A stretch of DNA of 31,898 nucleotides from Firmicutes bacterium CAG:95 (GTDB lineage Bacteria; Bacillota; Clostridia; Lachnospirales; Lachnospiraceae). Within the stretch, counting starts at the first letter, position 1, and the number at the start of each line of letters is the position of its first letter. The stretch lies in the NCBI GenBank assembly GCA_000438155.1, contig FR902966.1:1-31898 (forward strand). Direction: 5' to 3'. The notes under the pieces were generated by a model. The model was not told the DNA's origin and ran no database searches. It saw nothing but the letters and a program-made list of their open reading frames with translations. The position numbers and the translations under genes were made by a program. This document shows, in pieces, positions 23,531-31,711 of the stretch.

Positions 23531-24340
23531 ATGACACCGTTTTTTTCGATTATTGTTGTATGTTTAAATCCCGGTGAAAAGCTGCTGCAAACCCTGCAGA
23601 GTATTCAGAAGCAGGAATTCCGGGATTATGAAATTGTTTTAAAGGATGGCGGATCAACAGATGGCTCGTTACAGAAGCTGGATCCGGGGCAGTCCGGGTT
23701 ACATGTTGTAACGAAGCCGGACCGGGGAATCTATGATGCCATGAACCAGGCAGTAGAAGAGGCAAAGGGACGTTTTGTCTTTTTCCTGAATTGCGGGGAC
23801 TGGTTTATGGACGAACAGGTGCTTGCAGACATGCATGACCGGATTGCCGGGCAGGAACAGACAGGCACAGAGCATTCTGCAATTTACTATGGAAATGTGT
23901 ACGAGCGTGTGACAGGACAGCTTGTTTCTTCGAATCCGAAGCTTAATGCATTTGGATGCTACCGGAATGTGCCATGTCATCAGGCGTGTTTTTATGAACG
24001 GGAGCTGCTTTTACGACATCCGTTCCAATTGGAATACCGGGTGCGGGCAGACTATGAGCAGTTTCTGTGGTGCTTTTTTGAAGCAAAGGCGAATCCGTTT
24101 TATACCGGGATTACGGTGGCGGATTATGAAGGCGGGGGATTCTCGGAAACAAAAAAGAATCTTGCTGTATCGAAAGAGGAACACAGGAAAATAGTACAGA
24201 AATATATGTCTTTCGGACAGCGGTTTACCTACCGGCTGATTCTATGCCTGACGCTTGCGCCTCTCCGTACCCGGATATCGAAGAATGAAAAGACGGCAGC
24301 ACTTTATAACCGGCTGAAAGCTGCACTTTACCGGAGATGA
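23531..24340 (+). CDS. Glycosyltransferase, GT2 (WcaA-like)
   Basis: A 269-residue family 2 glycosyltransferase. The GT-A core is clear: FFSIIVVCLNPGEKLLQTLQ, IVLKDGGSTDGS, then KPDRGIYDAMNQAVEEAKG and the metal/acceptor stretch FFLNCGDWF, the typical layout of the PGL2/WcaA-type enzymes that carry the D-x-G-x-Y-D-A-M-N motif. There are no membrane helices. AGGAGGTG precedes the ATG. The stop overlaps a possible upstream start of the next gene as ATGA. It adds one sugar of the repeat unit; which one is unknown. Confidence 0.92.
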   Translation: MTPFFSIIVVCLNPGEKLLQTLQSIQKQEFRDYEIVLKDGGSTDGSLQKLDPGQSGLHVVTKPDRGIYDAMNQAVEEAKGRFVFFLNCGDWFMDEQVLADMHDRIAGQEQTGTEHSAIYYGNVYERVTGQLVSSNPKLNAFGCYRNVPCHQACFYERELLLRHPFQLEYRVRADYEQFLWCFFEAKANPFYTGITVADYEGGGFSETKKNLAVSKEEHRKIVQKYMSFGQRFTYRLILCLTLAPLRTRISKNEKTAALYNRLKAALYRR

Positions 24341-24417
24341 GTGTGACAGGGAACGGGCAGGAAGGACAGAGCAGGTCAATGAGTGATACGAAGTATCAGG
24401 AAAAGGGGGACTGGCAG

Positions 24418-25785
24418 ATGAAGAAGGTCTTATGGATTTGTAACATCATGCTTCCGGCGATTGCAAGGGAACTGGGGATGCCCTATTCAAACCGGGAGGG
24501 ATGGTTATCCGGAATTTATGATAAGACATTGAAGGGAGAGGTTCCGTTTGAAATTACGGTCTGCTTTCCGATGCGGAAGGAGGACATTGACAAGGTTCCG
24601 GTAACGGGTGTTCTTGACTGTGATGCAGCAGAAGCAGAGGAAAATGCAGAGAGCAGAAGCAAAGGGAAGCGAGAAAGGAATGCCGGGTTTTTAAAGATTA
24701 AGGGATTCAGGAGACCGTGCTATGCCTTTGAGGAAGACTTATTAAAGCCTGAAAACTATGATCCGGTGCTGGAAGCACGGATTCGGGGAATCCTGAAGGA
24801 TGTGAAACCGGATATGATTCATATATTCGGAACCGAGTTTCCGCATTGTCTGGCGGCAGTACGTGCCTTTCACAATCCACAGAAGACGCTGATCGGTATT
24901 CAGGGCCTGTGCGGAGAGATTGCAAAGACGTATCGTGCAGGACTTCCGGAGAATGTGTTTAAGCAGGCATCCTTCCGGGATGTAGTAAAGCGGGATTCCA
25001 TGCGTCAGCAGCAGTATAAGTTTTATCAGCGGGCCGGGAACGAGAGGCAGGCGCTTCTTCTTACCGATCATATTACAGGCAGAACCGAGTTTGACCGTGC
25101 GGAGACTGCAAAGATCAATCCGCGGGCCAATTATTATTCCATGAATGAAACCATGCGTCAGGAGTTTTATGAGGGCAGATGGAAGCAGGAGCAGACCGAA
25201 TGCCACAGCATTTTTTTGGGACAGGGTGATTATCCGCTTAAGGGAATGCATTTTCTGCTTGAGGCGATGGGAAGACTGAAGGAAAATTATCCGGATCTGA
25301 AGCTTTATGTTGCCGGAAACAGCATTATTTCCCATGAAACGGCGAAGGATAGATGCAGGCTCTCCGCATATGGAAAATACCTGCTTGTGCTGATCCGGTT
25401 ATATGAGCTGCAGGATCGGGTCATTGTGCTTGGCAGGCTGTCTGCCGAAGAGATGAAGGCACAGTTTCTGCGTTCGAGTGTTTTTGTGTGTCCGTCGGTA
25501 ATGGAAAATTCCCCCAATACCATTGGGGAAGCCATGCTTTTGGGTGTGCCGGTGGTGGCGTCGCGGACAGGAGGAATACCAAGCATGGTAGAGGATGGTG
25601 TGACAGGACTTCTGTTTCATAATGAGGATGTTGAGGATCTGGCCGATTCCATTGACCGGGTCTGGTCGGATCATGCACTGGCAAAGGAACTGTCGGTGCA
25701 TGAACGGATCCGGGCTTCCCATATCCATGATGGCAATAAGAATTATGAGCGGTTACTGGAAATATACCGGGAGATTTTGCAATGA
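24418..25785 (+). CDS. Glycosyltransferase, GT4
   Basis: A 455-residue retaining family 4 glycosyltransferase (GT-B fold). The C-terminal donor domain is typical: LGQGDYPLKGMHFLLEAM, a VLGRLS strand, then the E-x7-E region ENSPNTIGEAMLLGVPVVAS and GGIPSMVEDGVTGLLF. The N-terminal domain starts MKKVLWICNIMLP. I start at 24418, where GGGGGA precedes the ATG and the first beta strand begins. An ATG at 24337 overlapping the upstream stop would add 27 polar residues with no family match. An insertion of about 20 charged residues lies near positions 75-95. It overlaps the next GT4 gene by four bases. Confidence 0.92.
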   Translation: MKKVLWICNIMLPAIARELGMPYSNREGWLSGIYDKTLKGEVPFEITVCFPMRKEDIDKVPVTGVLDCDAAEAEENAESRSKGKRERNAGFLKIKGFRRPCYAFEEDLLKPENYDPVLEARIRGILKDVKPDMIHIFGTEFPHCLAAVRAFHNPQKTLIGIQGLCGEIAKTYRAGLPENVFKQASFRDVVKRDSMRQQQYKFYQRAGNERQALLLTDHITGRTEFDRAETAKINPRANYYSMNETMRQEFYEGRWKQEQTECHSIFLGQGDYPLKGMHFLLEAMGRLKENYPDLKLYVAGNSIISHETAKDRCRLSAYGKYLLVLIRLYELQDRVIVLGRLSAEEMKAQFLRSSVFVCPSVMENSPNTIGEAMLLGVPVVASRTGGIPSMVEDGVTGLLFHNEDVEDLADSIDRVWSDHALAKELSVHERIRASHIHDGNKNYERLLEIYREILQ

Positions 25786-26951
25786 CCATAACGTTTGTTT
25801 CAAATTATATCAATCACCATCAGATTCCCTTTTCCAATGCGATGTATGCGCAGTCAGGGGAGGACTATTGCTTTATCCAGACGGAGCCGATGGAAGAGGA
25901 ACGCCGTAACATGGGCTGGTCGTCAGGAGAGGAGAAGCTTCCTTATGTGCACTGCCTTTATGAGGAAGAGGATTTCTGTATCCGCAAAATCATGGAAAGC
26001 GATTGTGTGCTTGCCGGATGGAGCGGCAGAGAGGATCTGATTGAGCAAAGACTGAATGCCGGGAAGCTGACCTTTCGTGTCACTGAGCGGATTTACCGTG
26101 AGGGACAGTGGAAAGCCATTTCACCGAAAGGGCTATATCATAAATACAAAGAGCATATCCGATACCGGAACGCCCCAGCCTATCTGCTATGTGCCGGGGC
26201 TTATGTGGCATCGGACTTCAGACTGATCCATGCCTATCCGGGGAAAAAGCTGAAATTCGGATATTTTCCGGAGCTTCGTACCTATGAAGGGGATACCCTC
26301 TGGGAGAAAAAGAGAAAAGACGGGATCGACATTATTTTTGCAGGACGGTTTATTCCTTTAAAGCATCCGGAATACATGATCCGTCTGGCAGCAGATCTTA
26401 AGAAGCTGTGGGAAGAGGGTCAGAGTAAGGAGGATACAGAAGCAGCGTTTCCACAGGTCCTCATCCATATGGCTGGAAGCGGTCAGATGGAGGAGGAGCT
26501 GCGGCAGATGGCAAAGGATCTGCAGGTTGAGAAGGAGGTTATTTTTTATGGCTTCCAGTCTCCGGCAGCTGTGCGTGACCGGATGGAACAGAGTCACATT
26601 ATGGTGTTCCCAAGTAACCATCTGGAGGGCTGGGGAGCCGTGGTGAATGAAGCAATGAACAGTGGCTGTGCAGTTGTGGCCTGTGAACAGGCGGGGGCTG
26701 TGCCTTACTTAATTAAAAATGGTGAGAATGGATTTATTTTTAAGAAGGATTACAAGGAGCTGCTGCAGGAAGTAACAGAGCTTGTGAAGAATCCTGAACT
26801 GCGACTGCGTATGGCAAGGGCAGCGAATGAAACCATTACGACCTGTTGGAATGCGGAGCATGCAGCCTTAGAGCTGCTGCGTGTGATTAAGGAAGTGCAG
26901 AAAAGCGGTAAACTGGTTCCTGCGAAAGAAGGGCCATTAAGCAGAGCGTAA
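25782..26951 (+). CDS. Glycosyltransferase, GT4
   Basis: A 389-residue family 4 glycosyltransferase starting MTITFVSNYINHHQIPF, the form of enzymes acting on lipid-linked intermediates. The donor domain shows FAGRFIPLKHPEYMIRLA, HMAGSGQMEEEL, VIFYGFQ and the E-x7-E pattern LEGWGAVVNEAMNSGCAVVA, with the EQAGAVPYLIKNGENGFIF loop. The start overlaps the preceding gene as ATGA, so the two GT4 enzymes are translationally coupled and probably add successive sugars. It ends at an inverted-repeat element. Confidence 0.92.
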   Translation: MTITFVSNYINHHQIPFSNAMYAQSGEDYCFIQTEPMEEERRNMGWSSGEEKLPYVHCLYEEEDFCIRKIMESDCVLAGWSGREDLIEQRLNAGKLTFRVTERIYREGQWKAISPKGLYHKYKEHIRYRNAPAYLLCAGAYVASDFRLIHAYPGKKLKFGYFPELRTYEGDTLWEKKRKDGIDIIFAGRFIPLKHPEYMIRLAADLKKLWEEGQSKEDTEAAFPQVLIHMAGSGQMEEELRQMAKDLQVEKEVIFYGFQSPAAVRDRMEQSHIMVFPSNHLEGWGAVVNEAMNSGCAVVACEQAGAVPYLIKNGENGFIFKKDYKELLQEVTELVKNPELRLRMARAANETITTCWNAEHAALELLRVIKEVQKSGKLVPAKEGPLSRA

Positions 26952-27022
26952 CGTAATTGCTGAAAAGCTGTATGAGGCCGATTTGGAATGGATTTTGCAT
27001 CGTAACTGTGAGAACAGTTACG
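26952..27022. repeat. Intergenic inverted-repeat element, copy 3
   Basis: It begins with CGTAATTGCTGA directly after the stop codon of the GT4 gene and ends with a perfect hairpin (CGTAACTGT at 27001-27009, loop GAGA, ACAGTTACG at 27014-27022). The segment AATGGATTTTGCATCGTAAC is identical to part of the large copy at 29872-30006, which shows that they are one family. Confidence 0.75.
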
Positions 27023-27041
27023 AATTAGAAAGGATTTTGAG

Positions 27042-28067
27042 ATGGATCAACCGATAATAATCAGCGTGATTGTGCCGGTTTACAATATATTTGAATATCT
27101 GCCAAGATGCGTGGACTCCATACGGAAGCAGACCTATCCTTATCTGGATATTATTCTGGTGGATGACGGATCGACAGACCGCACCGGTGCACTGGCAGAA
27201 AAGCTGGCACTTGAGGATAAGAGGATCCGTGTTTTTCATAAGGAAAACGGAGGATCTTCTTCTGCGAGAAACTTAGGGATCGCACAGGCAAAGGGTGAGT
27301 ATCTGGGCTTCGTGGACAGTGATGATTATATTGAGCCGGAGATGTATGAACGGCTTTTAGCGGCAGCGCAAGAGGAGAATCTGCTGATGGTACAATGCTC
27401 GCGGGATGAGATTGATGAGCGGGGGAACCGGCTTCCGGATGTCTGTGAGCCACCGGAGGAAGCGGAGATCCGGGATAGTCAGTTTATTATGAGGGAGCTG
27501 CTGCTTCATCGTGGCGACTGCTCCTTTTGTACAAGACTGACGCACCGATCCCTGTTTGAAAACCGGAGGTTCCCGGAAGGAGAGCTGAACGAGGACTTTT
27601 ATCTGCTGGTGCAGATGCTGCCGGAGGTACCCGGGATTGCCGTACTGCCGCAGCAGGATTATCACGTATTTTATCGTTATGGGAGCAATTCCAGAACACA
27701 TGATGAAAATTATTTTCCTTCCGTGTTTACGGATATTGTAAGGAATGCAGACCGGGTTTCGAGGATTGTGGAGGAGCAGTACCCGCTTCTTGCACAGGAA
27801 GCAATGCGGTTCGGGCTGTTTCAACGGCTGGATTATATGCTGCATATTCCTGTTACGATGATGAATTCCGACAATGAGTTTTATCAGCAGGTGAAGCAAT
27901 ATCTTCGTAAGCACAAAAAGGAGATCCGGAAGAATCCCTACCTGACAAAGAAGAATAAAACCTATCTTCTTTTGCTCGGAACGGCACCAAAGCTGGTACG
28001 CAAGGTGCATTGGGCATTACGGAAAAACAAGATTCAAGAGGAGAACTTGCGTGGAGAAAAAGAATAA
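27042..28067 (+). CDS. Glycosyltransferase, GT2 (EpsJ/CpsI-like)
   Basis: A 341-residue family 2 glycosyltransferase. The N-terminal GT-A core is textbook: ISVIVPVYNIFEYLPRCVDS, ILVDDGSTDRTGALAE, ENGGSSSARNLGIAQAKGEY and FVDSDDYIEPEMYE, with DSDD as the metal site. The C-terminal half (from about 120) has the WQ/EDF-type region GELNEDFYLLVQML and a basic tail. AGAAAGG stands before the ATG. The end overlaps the start of the GT39-type gene by 17 bases. The sugar transferred cannot be read from the sequence. Confidence 0.94.
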   Translation: MDQPIIISVIVPVYNIFEYLPRCVDSIRKQTYPYLDIILVDDGSTDRTGALAEKLALEDKRIRVFHKENGGSSSARNLGIAQAKGEYLGFVDSDDYIEPEMYERLLAAAQEENLLMVQCSRDEIDERGNRLPDVCEPPEEAEIRDSQFIMRELLLHRGDCSFCTRLTHRSLFENRRFPEGELNEDFYLLVQMLPEVPGIAVLPQQDYHVFYRYGSNSRTHDENYFPSVFTDIVRNADRVSRIVEEQYPLLAQEAMRFGLFQRLDYMLHIPVTMMNSDNEFYQQVKQYLRKHKKEIRKNPYLTKKNKTYLLLLGTAPKLVRKVHWALRKNKIQEENLRGEKE

Positions 28068-29860
28068 AAAGATTTTTTTCATAGGAATGGTACTGCTTCT
28101 GTGTCTGCAGATCATTGTGCTGTTTTATTATGGAAGCCGCAAGGCCGGATTCCATGAGGATGAGCTGTATTCCTACTATTCCTCCAATAAGACAGCGGGT
28201 CTTTTCGTAAATGACAGGGAATGGACAACCGGTGAAAGCTTTCGAAATGAACTTGTGGTGCTGCCGGGAGAGCAGTTCCGGTACGGGGTGGTGAAGCAGA
28301 TGCAGTCGTGGGACGTGCATCCTCCGCTTTATTATTATCTGCTTCATACGGTGTGCTCCCTGACACCCGGGATTTTCAGCAAATGGCAGGGAATCAGTGT
28401 AAATCTTGCAGGGTTTGTGATTTCCTTTATCCTGCTTGCCTATGCCGCTTATCTTACAGCGGTATATCCCATGAGCAGGCAGCCGGAGCTTTCAGACAGT
28501 CAGAAGCAGGCTTACCGGAAAAGGGGATATGCCCTTGCCGGAACTGTCTGTGCGATGTGGGGCTTTGGTGCTGCGGTGATTTCGGGCGTGATGTTTATCC
28601 GGATGTACCAGTGGCTGACCGTGTTTGTACTGTTATGCCTGTGCCTGCATCTGCGTGCCCTTGTTCGGAAAAGGGAGAACTGGAAGTTTTATCTGCTGCT
28701 TGCTGTTACGGTGTTTCTCGGATTCCTGACACAGTATTATTATATTATTTTTCATTTCTTCCTGGGAGTCGGATTCTGCCTGTATCTTTTGAAGGAAAAG
28801 AAATGGAAGAGCCTTGTGGCTTATGTGGGAACGTGTGCAGCCGCCCTTGGCGCAGCACTTGTTTATTATCCTTCGGCACTTTCCCATATTTTCAAGGGAT
28901 ACCGTGGAACGGAGGCGGTCGGTGAGTTTACCAATGCTTCCAATACCCTGGAACGAATACAGTTTTTTGCCGGACTGTTTGATAAATATATGATGGGCGG
29001 TTTTCTGGCAATCTGGCTCCTTTTGATCTGTCTGATTGCCGTGACCAACCGGTTTTTACAGAAAAGGGCGAAAAGGTCAGGCAGAGAACAGAAGCGGGAG
29101 AGGATACTGACACCGCCGGGCGGACTTTTAGACCTTCACCCCGCCGGTCGGACTTTTACTGTTTACCGCAGCAGGATACTTTTTCACGGTTGCGAAGACG
29201 GCACTGCTGCTTGGAGAAACTTCAAACCGCTATGAACTTCCGATCTACGGAGTCCTGGTTCTCCTGTTGGTATATAGCCTGTATATGGTGCTGAAAGAAA
29301 TGGAACAGGGAAATGCACAGGCTGCTGAACGGATCGCATTGATGGCATCCCCAAATCTGCCGCAGGAAGAGAACGGAAAACAGAGTGCACCGGGTAAGAA
29401 GCAGAAAATCACAGGTAAAGAGGCGGTGCTTGTAGTAGTTTTGATGGCGGCACTGAATCTGACCGGTAATAAAGTATTTTTCCTTTATCCGGAGGAAGCA
29501 GGGGTGCAGGAATTTGTCCACCGGAATGAAACAACGCCGGTGATTGTTCTGTATAATGAAGCTTCCGAAACGCATATCTGGTGGCTTCTGGATGAACTGA
29601 GTGAGTACAAAAATATTTATCTTGCTTCCATTTCAGGAGAGGGAGAGATTCTTACCAGTGAGAACTTCCTGAATGGAAATGCCGCAGAGTCTCAGAAATA
29701 CATTATTTATATGGCAGATTGTGAAAATCAGGGGGAGGAGCTGCAACGGCTTCTCGGGACAGAATTCCCGGATGGCTCCGATGCTTCCGGGGAGATTTCA
29801 TATGAAGAAGTCGCCCGGAAGAATATGTGGACGATCTATGAAATCTGTTCAGTTAAATAA
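28051..29860 (+). pseudogene. GT39-type (PMT/ArnT-like) membrane glycosyltransferase, frameshifted
   Basis: A GT-C enzyme expected to use a polyprenyl-phosphate sugar outside the membrane. The N-terminal part (GTG start at 28051 with GAGGAG upstream) has the first helix, the catalytic-type FHEDELYSYY loop and WDVHPPLYYYLL, both marks of the GT39/ArnT group, followed by many helices. The frame is lost near 29131: the first frame runs on to a stop at 29233-29235 with nonsense, while the next frame continues well from 29132 with VGLLLFTAAGYFFTVAKTAL and more helices to 29860. Removing one copy of a 28-bp imperfect duplication (29103-29158) restores a single 593-residue protein. The gene may be inactive, phase-variable or mis-sequenced. 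It pairs logically with the GtrB-like enzyme at 17959. Confidence 0.85.
29103..29158 (+). repeat. 28-bp imperfect tandem duplication at the GT39 frameshift
   Basis: Units 29103-29130 and 29131-29158 match at 22 of 28 positions. Both contain CCGCCGG and end in CGGACTTTTA. As 28 is not a multiple of three, the extra unit accounts exactly for the change of reading frame inside the gene. Confidence 0.8.
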
Positions 29861-29871
29861 ATAAGGATTAT

Positions 29872-30006
29872 GGTAACTATTCAGTACAGGTCGAAGCACA
29901 TGCTGCCAAGACCGTACGAATATGATTCAATAGTGCAAAATCCCATCAGCGAAGCTGATTTTAAATGGATTTTGCATCGTAACTGTGAAGGTACTGAACA
30001 GCTACG
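29872..30006. repeat. Intergenic inverted-repeat element, copy 4 (complete form)
   Basis: The best copy. Ends GGTAACTATTCAGTAC (29872-29887) and GTACTGAACAGCTACG are inverted with 13 of 16 matches. Inside is an extended palindrome: TGCAAAATCC (29934-29943) with GGATTTTGCA (29967-29976), enclosing TCAGC-GAA-GCTGA (29946-29958). No open frame in it resembles a protein, so it would be a non-autonomous element. It occupies much of the 309-base gap between the GT39 gene and the PseB-like gene. The remainder (30007-30169) shows only a small CTGGG/CCCAG hairpin and no convincing promoter. Confidence 0.75.
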
Positions 30007-30169
30007 GATTATGTTAATAAATATCTGTAATTTGACAGCTTATGAATATCATAGCTGAATTGCTATACTTCACGGGAACCTGGGTCCTGCCCAGTTAGTG
30101 TTTGAAGTTATCACAGATATGTGATAAGATATAAGCGTATGTACAGCGAATAGTAAGGAGATTTAAATT

Positions 30170-31168
30170 ATGTTATTGGATGACAAGACCATACTGATTA
30201 CCGGAGGAACAGGATCTTTTGGTAAATGTTTTACGAAATATGTGCTGACTCATTATCATCCGAAGAAGATTATTATTTATTCCAGAGATGAATTTAAGCA
30301 GTTTATCATGGCAAATGAATTTAAGGAATATGCGGACAGGCTTCGTTTCTTTATCGGAGATGTGCGTGATAAGGAACGCATGATGCGAGCCTTTGAGGGT
30401 GTGGATTATGTCATTCATGCCGCAGCCTTAAAGCAGGTTCCGGCATGTGAATACAATCCGAACGAGGCAATTAAGACGAATATCCATGGTGCCCAGAATG
30501 TCATTGACTGTGCACTGGATTCCGATGTGAAGAAGGTGGTTGCTTTATCTACTGATAAGGCGGTGAACCCGGTGAACCTTTATGGTGGCACGAAGCTGGT
30601 TTCGGATAAGCTGTTTATTGCAGCGAATGCGTATGCCGGTTCCAAGGACATTAATTTTTCCATCGTGCGTTATGGAAATGTGGCAGGAAGCCGTGGCTCC
30701 ATTATTCCGTTTTTCCATAACATCATTAAAAATGGCGGTAACGAGCTGCCGATTACTGATTACCGCATGACCCGTTTCTGGATCAGTCTGACGGAGGGCG
30801 TAGAGCTTGTGATCAAGGCTCTTGAGGAAGCAACCGGTGGGGAAACCTTCATCAGTAAGATCCCTTCCTTTAAGATTACGGATCTTGCAGAAGCAATGCT
30901 TCCCGGATGTAAGATGCCGGAGGTTGGTATCCGTCCCGGCGAGAAGCTGCATGAAATCATGGTAACTACGGAGGATTCTGCTACTACCTATGAGTATGAC
31001 AAGCATTTCATCGTATATCCGCAGGTGGTATGGAATGATAAGCAGAAGATCAACGAAAGCGGCCGCAAGGTAGAAGACGGCTTTTCCTACAGCTCCGGTA
31101 ACAACACCGAATGGCTCAGCGTTGAGGACATCCGGAAATTACTGGAAACACTGGATCTGGAAAAGTAG
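30170..31168 (+). CDS. pseB: UDP-N-acetylglucosamine 4,6-dehydratase, PseB-like
   Basis: A 332-residue cytoplasmic short-chain dehydrogenase/reductase of the PseB/FlaA1/CapE group, which converts UDP-GlcNAc to a 4-keto-6-deoxy sugar by 4,6-dehydration with C5 inversion. The NADP-binding motif is TGGTGSFGK (residues 12-20). IYSRDEFKQ, HAAALKQVP, the catalytic ALSTDKAVNPVNLYGGTK stretch (with Y-x3-K) and RYGNVAGSRGSIIPFF follow, the last being diagnostic. The C-terminus has IRPGEKLHE. Normal family length. AAGGAGA lies before the ATG. No PseC, PseH or PseI gene follows in the window, so the product could feed pseudaminic-acid-type or FucNAc/QuiNAc-type sugars of this polysaccharide. Preceded by the complete repeat element and followed by a strong terminator. 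Confidence 0.93.
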   Translation: MLLDDKTILITGGTGSFGKCFTKYVLTHYHPKKIIIYSRDEFKQFIMANEFKEYADRLRFFIGDVRDKERMMRAFEGVDYVIHAAALKQVPACEYNPNEAIKTNIHGAQNVIDCALDSDVKKVVALSTDKAVNPVNLYGGTKLVSDKLFIAANAYAGSKDINFSIVRYGNVAGSRGSIIPFFHNIIKNGGNELPITDYRMTRFWISLTEGVELVIKALEEATGGETFISKIPSFKITDLAEAMLPGCKMPEVGIRPGEKLHEIMVTTEDSATTYEYDKHFIVYPQVVWNDKQKINESGRKVEDGFSYSSGNNTEWLSVEDIRKLLETLDLEK

Positions 31169-31251
31169 GATTTGCGGAACAGAAAGACTTGCAGAACGGA
31201 GAGATTCGCAGGAATAGAGATAGGACAAAAAGATAAGATGTTTAATGCCAG

Positions 31252-31281
31252 ACACCCTCATGAAAGTCATGAGGGTGTTTT
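31252..31281 (+). terminator. Intrinsic terminator closing the polysaccharide locus
   Basis: A perfect 12-bp stem (ACACCCTCATGA at 31252-31263, TCATGAGGGTGT at 31267-31278) with the three-base loop AAG is followed by TTTT. It lies about 80 bases after the PseB-like gene. Its right arm also encodes the last codons and stop of the minus-strand AraC remnant. Confidence 0.9.
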
Positions 31282-31449
31282 CACGTGTGAGCTGCGATAC
31301 TGGGTGGGTGAAATGTGATAGTAGTTCTTGAAGGCTTTGCTGAAATAATGATTATCTGTGTAGCCAAGACGCCTGGCAATATCGGTGATTTTATGATCCG
31401 GCTGTAAAAGAAGCTCTGCTGCACGTTCCATATAATAATTTCTTTGATT
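31267..31449 (-). pseudogene. AraC-family regulator remnant, C-terminal DNA-binding half only
   Basis: On the minus strand the frame from 31431 to 31267 reads MERAAELLLQPDHKITDIAR, RLGYTDNHYFSKAFK and HISPTQYRSSH, an unmistakable second helix-turn-helix of an AraC/XylS regulator with the G-Y-x-D-x-x-Y-F-S-K-x-F-K signature and the S-P-x-x-Y-R end. Just upstream the frame is closed by a TGA (31452-31450). The adjoining minus-strand frame reads VNEIKE, which resembles the residues expected before this block, so a small frameshift may lie at about 31440. The sensor domain and first helix-turn-helix are absent. Only about 55 codons remain, with no start or ribosome binding site, so it is treated as a decayed gene. 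Confidence 0.8.
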
Positions 31450-31711
31450 TCATTGACCTGGCAGCTTCTGCAGGTGTCCTTCCTGCATTACAGTACAATC
31501 TCATATGTTTCTTATTTCTATATTGACCTATTGACCTTGACGGAACTAGAATTACGGAATGGATGCTTTGGGGAGCTGATTCCTCACATGGAAGCCTCCT
31601 TGCACAGGCTATGGAATTGTGTGTACTCGGAAGTATGGCAGGTGCCAATGGCCCATGATTCCGGAGGAGTGCTGGCAGGAGGTCTACGAAAGGTTCATGG
31701 CTGCGAAGGAT
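31450..31711. other. Gap between two gene remnants
   Basis: No complete gene is supported here. A plus-strand frame ending at 31723 reads WPMIPEECWQEVYERFMAAK shortly before its stop and looks protein-like, but it has no ribosome binding site and an early stop upstream. No terminator, promoter or repeat stands out. The stretch probably holds debris from rearrangement next to the nuclease gene. Confidence 0.35.

Noticed and set aside
29870..30058. Small plus-strand ORF of 62 codons
   Set aside because: It lies inside the inverted-repeat element, is interrupted in the other copies and has no protein-like features.
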